A DNA stretch of 9,430 bases from Bacteroidota bacterium (lineage in GTDB: Bacteria; Bacteroidota; Bacteroidia; Bacteroidales; JADFUO01): NCBI GenBank assembly GCA_030614305.1, contig JAUWKH010000048.1, forward strand, positions 1 to 9,430, in the 5' to 3' direction. Positions 6,308 to 9,430 of this stretch are shown piece by piece (the first letter of the stretch is position 1; each line of letters begins with the position of its first letter). Below the pieces are notes generated by a model, which was not told the DNA's origin, ran no database searches, and saw only the letters and a list, made by a program, of their open reading frames with translations. The translations under genes were made by a program, and so were the position numbers.

Positions 6308-7342
6308 CTATAATTTACTAATTCTAAACTCGATTTTATCAGGCGAAGTAAGACCTAGAAATCTTCTTGTTTTGGCTTTAAATTGTTCTTCTTTCACCTT
6401 GCTTGTAATATCATATACAATGACTTTCAATTTTGTATTTTTTGAAATTATTTCCTTAAGTTTAGCAGATAAACTCTTATCATTTTCCAAATTAAATCCG
6501 AAACCAAAAAATATTAACGTCTTCGTATCTTCTATAATCTCTTTCATTGTTTCAAAAAGAGTTTTGTATGGTTCTTCTTTATAAGAAATATCTTTTTTGT
6601 TTATGGGAGGAATAACACAAAGTTTATAACCAGCTAATTTATATTTTGTATGGGCTCCGCCGCTGTACCATACATATCTCTCTGGCCAGAGATAATTATT
6701 CTTATCATTTATGGGTTTCAACAAAAGTATAGAACCGTGAAGTTTGACTAATTTGTTAATTGATTCTAATTGTGGTAGTCCCTTTTCTTTCGATAGAACT
6801 GGGAGCCCTTCCGGAAAGTTGTCTTTAATAGTTAAACTTGTAATACCAAGTTTTTCAACAAAGTATTTATCAAACTGCGTAGATCCCATAACCGCTACTT
6901 CAAGTAATATATCAGGATTTGTAGAGATGATATTTTCTATTGAGTGGGTACATAAAAAAGATCTTATAATACGAACTGTTTGAAGTACTTCAGTATCGTA
7001 TCTTATTGGTGGAAAATTCCCTCCAAGATGTTCAAAAATCATACCTTCTAACTGTTCTGCAGCTTGAGATTGCTTCTCTTCACACAAATCAGAATAAACT
7101 GTCTCGTAACTTATGTGTGGTGTTCTATTTTTGTATTTTTTAAACAAGTAGTCTGATAATTTTCCATAAGCTTTGTAAGCATTGGGAAATGATTCTTCTG
7201 TAGCATTCAAATACTCTTTGGCTGAGACATTGTCAAACATATCATAGGCCATAGGCATTTTGATTTTTTCATTTGCATGATATTGTACTATTTCTGAAAC
7301 TGCTCTCGATAAACCAGCACCAGTAAAAAGCGTTGTGGTCAT
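6308..7342 (-). CDS. SIR2-like domain protein, candidate NAD-consuming defence effector
   Basis: A 344-residue protein with the Rossmann-type SIR2-like core seen in bacterial defence proteins (SIR2_2/DSR type), not a classical deacetylase. Motifs are LFTGAGLSRA (5-14, NAD-binding GAG-S), IISTNPDILLE (138-148, the T-N-D-LLE motif with N142 and D144), KLVKLHGSI (197-205, catalytic-type histidine H202), and LIFFGFGFNLENDKSLSAKLKEI (276-298, the final G-G--D motif). No zinc-binding cysteine quartet is present. The domain fills almost the whole protein, so no separate sensor domain is fused. Related proteins deplete NAD+ on phage infection; that role is inferred here. The ATG (7340-7342) has GAGGTG 5 nt upstream, a good ribosome site. 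The gene is alone between two attC sites, forming a cassette of about 1.28 kb (6189-7468). Confidence 0.8.
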   Translation of the reverse strand: MTTTLFTGAGLSRAVSEIVQYHANEKIKMPMAYDMFDNVSAKEYLNATEESFPNAYKAYGKLSDYLFKKYKNRTPHISYETVYSDLCEEKQSQAAEQLEGMIFEHLGGNFPPIRYDTEVLQTVRIIRSFLCTHSIENIISTNPDILLEVAVMGSTQFDKYFVEKLGITSLTIKDNFPEGLPVLSKEKGLPQLESINKLVKLHGSILLLKPINDKNNYLWPERYVWYSGGAHTKYKLAGYKLCVIPPINKKDISYKEEPYKTLFETMKEIIEDTKTLIFFGFGFNLENDKSLSAKLKEIISKNTKLKVIVYDITSKVKEEQFKAKTRRFLGLTSPDKIEFRISKL

Positions 7343-7351
7343 ATACTCACC

Positions 7352-7501
7352 TCATAATTTTTCAAGTCTGTATGTCTTGTGTTTTCCTGAGCCTATTTGC
7401 TTGCAAGAGAGACAATAGTCTAGTCTTGAATATTTTCTGTCGTTATTGTCTTTATTGATTTCACATAACGAAAAGCTTACTTGCGCCAAATAGCCTGCCA
7501 T
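7352..7501 (-). other. Doubtful small open frame ahead of the SIR2-like gene
   Basis: A frame open from inside attC site 3 ends 9 bp before the SIR2-like start codon. From an ATG in the attC loop (7499-7501) it would encode 49 residues, MAGYLAQVSFSLCEINKDNN followed by a segment with CLSCKQIGSGKHKTYRLEKL. No in-frame ATG, GTG or TTG lies inside the SIR2 cassette itself (after 7468), so expression would need a start in the previous cassette. The CxxC and basic tail look protein-like, but I recognise no family. It may be a leader, a decayed gene end, or nothing. Otherwise the 7343-7463 gap holds no recognisable feature. Confidence 0.2.
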
Positions 7502-7546
7502 ATTTTTCGGCAGGCTATTTGGTGTCAAGTGCAGCACCTTGTTCGA
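7464..7546 (-). repeat. Integron attC site 3 (3' end of the deaminase cassette)
   Basis: This is the strongest of the three sites. CCAAATAGCCTGCC (about 7487-7500) pairs perfectly over 14 bp with GGCAGGCTATTTGG (7509-7522) across an 8-nt loop. Outside it, ACTTG/CAAGT and GCT/AGC pair with bulged bases, and the outermost core is AAC (7467-7469) opposite GTT (7541-7543). The outer left end ATAACGAAAAGCTTACTTGC resembles the other two sites. The stop codon of the deaminase gene (7515-7517) lies inside the element, as is common for cassette genes. On the minus strand the recombination point is G|TTATG at 7468/7469. No T-run follows the stem on either strand, so an intrinsic terminator is less likely. 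Confidence 0.85.
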
Positions 7547-8981
7547 TACGTCTATTATTTCTTATTTTATCTGCAAGTAGTTGTACTTTTTTAATCAGAT
7601 CTTCTTTATTCAAAGTAAGAATATGTCCGTTTCTAACGACAATACGACCATTTACTAAAACGTCGCTTACGTCGGAACCGTCCGCCGCATACACCAGTTG
7701 TGATATTGGGTTGTATAACGGGACTAAATGAAACTTTCTCCCATCGATTAAACAAATATCCGCCATTTTACCTTTCTCCAAGCTTCCAATTAGATGACCA
7801 AGCCCTAGAACATTAGCTGCGTCAATTGTAGCCATACGTAAAACCGAGTAAGCATTCACCGCAGTAGGATCCAAGTTTGTCACCTTGTGTATTTTCGCTG
7901 TCAGATCAATTTCTTCAAACATATTCAGATCATTGTTGCTTGCAGCGCCATCGGTGCCAAGACCTATACACAGTCCTTTATTCAGCATATCCATAATCGG
8001 AGCAATCCCCGATGCCAATTTTAAGTTGCTCCCGGGGTTATGGGCTATTTTCACCTTTCTTTCTGCTAATATACTGATATCACGACTCGTGAGGTGCACG
8101 CAGTGGGCTGCGATGGTGCGCTCATTCAAAATTTCCAAATTTCGCAAATATTCCACAGGTGTCATCTTGTGTCTTTTCCGGCAGTCATCTACTTCTTTGG
8201 CTGTCTCGACTAAATGAATATGATACATTACACCGTATTTGTCCGCTAATGCCCGAGCGGATTTGAGCAAAGCGGCAGAACAAGTGTAAGGCGTGTGAGG
8301 AGCAACCGCCACACTAACAAGCGGATCGTCTTTCCACTTTTGAATTAGTTCTTCAGTATATTTCAGTCCTTCCTCTGGTGTCTTGCAATTGGGAGTCGGA
8401 AAATTTAAGAGACATTCTCCAACCATCACGCGTATGCCCATGGCTTTTGCGGTCTGAGCGACTATATCTTCGAAGAAATACATATCATTAAAAGTCGTTG
8501 TACCCGAGAGAAGCATTTCTGAGATAGCCAACTCAGTTCCCAGACGTACAGTCTTCGGGTTAATAAATTTCGCTTCGGCAGGCCAAATATAGTTTTGTAG
8601 CCAATCATTTAATTCTAAATCATCGGCCAGACCTCGAAATAATGTCATTGCAGCATGCGTATGCGTATTGATTAGACCAGGGATAACAAGCTTTCCAGTT
8701 GCATCAATGCGTTGTTTTGCCTTAACCAATTCGATTGCCTTGCTATACGCTCCTACATCAGTTATCACGCTATCCGTGATTATAACATACCCATCGGGAT
8801 ATATGGATTTGTTGCAATCCATTGTAATAACGGCTCCATGAACAATAAGAATATCTACCTGATGTCTGGCAGTTATATCCTCTAAGTTACCGAATTTCTT
8901 ATTCTCTGCCTGTGCATGTCCAATGAATCCACAACAAATTAGATAAAGTAAAATAAATGATCGTATAAACCATTTCATCAT
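7515..8981 (-). CDS. mtaD: Exported amidohydrolase of the MTA/SAH deaminase (TrzA/AtzA/MtaD) family
   Basis: From the ATG at 8979-8981 it is 488 residues. AAGGA five bases upstream supports this start; the longer frame begins at a TTG (9020) and includes unlikely leader residues. Residues 1-25 form a signal peptide: basic MMKWFIR, hydrophobic SFILLYLICCGFIG, and an AQA cleavage motif (23-25). The rest is a metal-dependent amidohydrolase: VDILIVHGAVITMD (42-55), NTHTHAAM (105-112; H107, H109), GLADDLELNDWL (117-128), APHTPYTC (227-234), HIHLVE (254-259; H256, E259), AAHCVHL (291-297; H293), GTDGAASNNDLNMFEE (342-357; D344). The family deaminates 5'-methylthioadenosine, S-adenosylhomocysteine or related bases. 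Cytosolic forms are normal, so the signal peptide is unusual. Composition is less A/T-rich than neighbouring genes, which hints at a different origin. Its end lies in attC site 3. A guanine or triazine substrate is possible. Confidence 0.85.
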   Translation of the reverse strand: MMKWFIRSFILLYLICCGFIGHAQAENKKFGNLEDITARHQVDILIVHGAVITMDCNKSIYPDGYVIITDSVITDVGAYSKAIELVKAKQRIDATGKLVIPGLINTHTHAAMTLFRGLADDLELNDWLQNYIWPAEAKFINPKTVRLGTELAISEMLLSGTTTFNDMYFFEDIVAQTAKAMGIRVMVGECLLNFPTPNCKTPEEGLKYTEELIQKWKDDPLVSVAVAPHTPYTCSAALLKSARALADKYGVMYHIHLVETAKEVDDCRKRHKMTPVEYLRNLEILNERTIAAHCVHLTSRDISILAERKVKIAHNPGSNLKLASGIAPIMDMLNKGLCIGLGTDGAASNNDLNMFEEIDLTAKIHKVTNLDPTAVNAYSVLRMATIDAANVLGLGHLIGSLEKGKMADICLIDGRKFHLVPLYNPISQLVYAADGSDVSDVLVNGRIVVRNGHILTLNKEDLIKKVQLLADKIRNNRRIEQGAALDTK

Positions 8982-9000
8982 ATGCATCCTTATTCTATCG

Positions 9001-9170
9001 AACATATTATTAAGCTGCAAATTGCAGTATAATACTCTTATTTTGTAATATTATACGGAAATTTTATAATTTTATCTATTAATAAATTATTTCGTTTTGT
9101 GCAAAAGTAATTATAATATTCTTAACTATGCAAGAAAAAACGTAATCCGAATAATACTCTTATTTGTAAC
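9001..9170 (-). repeat. Repeated leader, copy B, with an internal direct repeat (upstream of the deaminase gene)
   Basis: AACATATTATTAAGCTGCAA (9001-9020) and CAAGAAAAAACGTAA (9131-9145) repeat copy A upstream of hicA. Within this copy, ATAATACTCTTATTTTGTAA (9029-9048) recurs as ATAATACTCTTATTTGTAAC (9151-9170) with one base less in the T-run. The gap between preA and the deaminase gene is extremely A/T-rich and holds several TATAAT-like sequences on the minus strand, but no single promoter is clear. The region could be the leader or attI-like start of the array, but I see no attC there and no proof of attI. Confidence 0.6.
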
Positions 9171-9213
9171 AAAAATAGGTTCCGTACCCCCATGATCTTC
9201 CCCCTAAAACCTA
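9171..9213 (-). terminator. Weak candidate terminator after preA
   Basis: On the minus strand TAGGTT (9208-9213) pairs with AACCTA (9176-9181), followed directly by TTTTT (9171-9175). The stem is only 6 bp and the loop about 26 nt with G-rich runs, so it is a poor intrinsic terminator. It overlaps the region just after the preA stop, the right place for one. Confidence 0.3.
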
Positions 9214-9214
9214 C

Positions 9215-9430
9215 CTAATTTTCTACCATTTGAATTGCATCTAGGGGGCAAACCTGAAAACAAAGAGAGCATCCGCTACATCTGTCTTCAATGATTACAG
9301 CTAAATTTTCTTTCATCTCTATAGCCTGATACCCTCCGTCCCTACAAGAAACAAAACAGACCTGACAACCATTGCACTTCACAGGATCAACAGAAGGAGT
9401 TACCTTGAAATCCTGATCTAACTCTGAATA
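9215..9430 (-). CDS. preA: PreA-type dihydropyrimidine dehydrogenase subunit, C-terminal ferredoxin domain (partial)
   Basis: The frame enters from the right edge and stops with TAG at 9215-9217, showing the last 71 residues. They contain two [4Fe-4S] cysteine sets: CNGCQVCFVSC (C-xx-C-xx-C-xxx-C), followed by RDGGYQAIEM, and CSGCSLCFQVCP. The lead-in ELDQDFKVTPSVDPVKCNGC and the DGG-QAI segment match the C-terminus of PreA and eukaryotic DPYD rather than a free ferredoxin. PreA, with the flavoprotein PreT, reduces uracil or thymine with NADH/NADPH as the first step of pyrimidine breakdown in the cytosol. The catalytic flavin domain is outside the window. The deaminase gene follows about 230 bp downstream on the same strand, but the A/T-rich gap with repeats argues against simple co-transcription. 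A stand-alone ferredoxin-like protein is the alternative. Confidence 0.75.
   Translation of the reverse strand, partial: YSELDQDFKVTPSVDPVKCNGCQVCFVSCRDGGYQAIEMKENLAVIIEDRCSGCSLCFQVCPLDAIQMVEN

Noticed and set aside
7487..7522. Strong stem-loop as an intrinsic terminator
   Set aside because: No T-run follows on either strand. The outer complementary arms with AAC/GTT ends and the match to two similar elements fit attC better.
8982..9020. TTG start at 9020 for the deaminase
   Set aside because: It would add 13 residues before a clear signal peptide. The ATG at 8979-8981 has a well-spaced AAGGA and begins the signal peptide properly. The TTG is part of the repeated leader AACATATTATTAAGCTGCAA.

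Overview
The window is AT-rich and looks like the chromosome of an anaerobic or facultative Bacteroidota-type bacterium, or a relative. The grounds are A/T-rich coding sequence, mostly poor Shine-Dalgarno sites in the left half, a branched-chain (leucine) acyl-CoA gene cluster, and a DUF6125-type cysteine-rich protein. The host cannot be named from the sequence alone.

Left half (1-5040), metabolic block. On the minus strand lie the start of an enoyl-CoA hydratase (crotonase family, probable LiuC) and, 10 bp upstream of it, a complete carboxyltransferase subunit of methylcrotonyl-CoA carboxylase type (LiuB). Diverging on the plus strand are a DRE-TIM metallolyase that lacks the HMG-CoA lyase catalytic-cysteine loop, a small orphan DUF433 protein, a canonical short HMG-CoA lyase (LiuE) and a cysteine-rich DUF6125-like protein. 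LiuB, LiuC and LiuE are consecutive steps of leucine breakdown (3-methylcrotonyl-CoA to 3-methylglutaconyl-CoA to HMG-CoA to acetoacetate plus acetyl-CoA).

Right half (5076 to about 9020), accessory block. All genes are on the minus strand, and three imperfect inverted-repeat elements at 5076-5222, 6184-6253 and 7464-7546 sit exactly at gene 3' ends. They share a conserved outer end (ATAACGACCAA-CTCACCTGC or close variants), a complementary GTT end, unequal arms and variable centres. These are the properties of integron attC sites, so I read the block as an integron gene-cassette array oriented right to left, with no integrase in view. The cassettes, in array order, are: (i) an exported MTA/SAH-type deaminase; (ii) a SIR2-like protein, a plausible NAD-consuming defence effector; (iii) a toxin-antitoxin cassette holding a dead RelB-type antitoxin with a toxin remnant, followed by hicAB in which hicA is interrupted by a one-base frameshift and hicB is intact. 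A repeated leader sequence lies upstream of both hicA and the deaminase gene.

Far right (9215-9430): the C-terminal 2x[4Fe-4S] domain of a PreA-type dihydropyrimidine dehydrogenase subunit, minus strand, cut by the window edge.

The most interesting region is the cassette array: a candidate defence gene, two decayed toxin-antitoxin modules and duplicated leader DNA. I see no tRNA, rRNA, CRISPR array, transposase or integrase.
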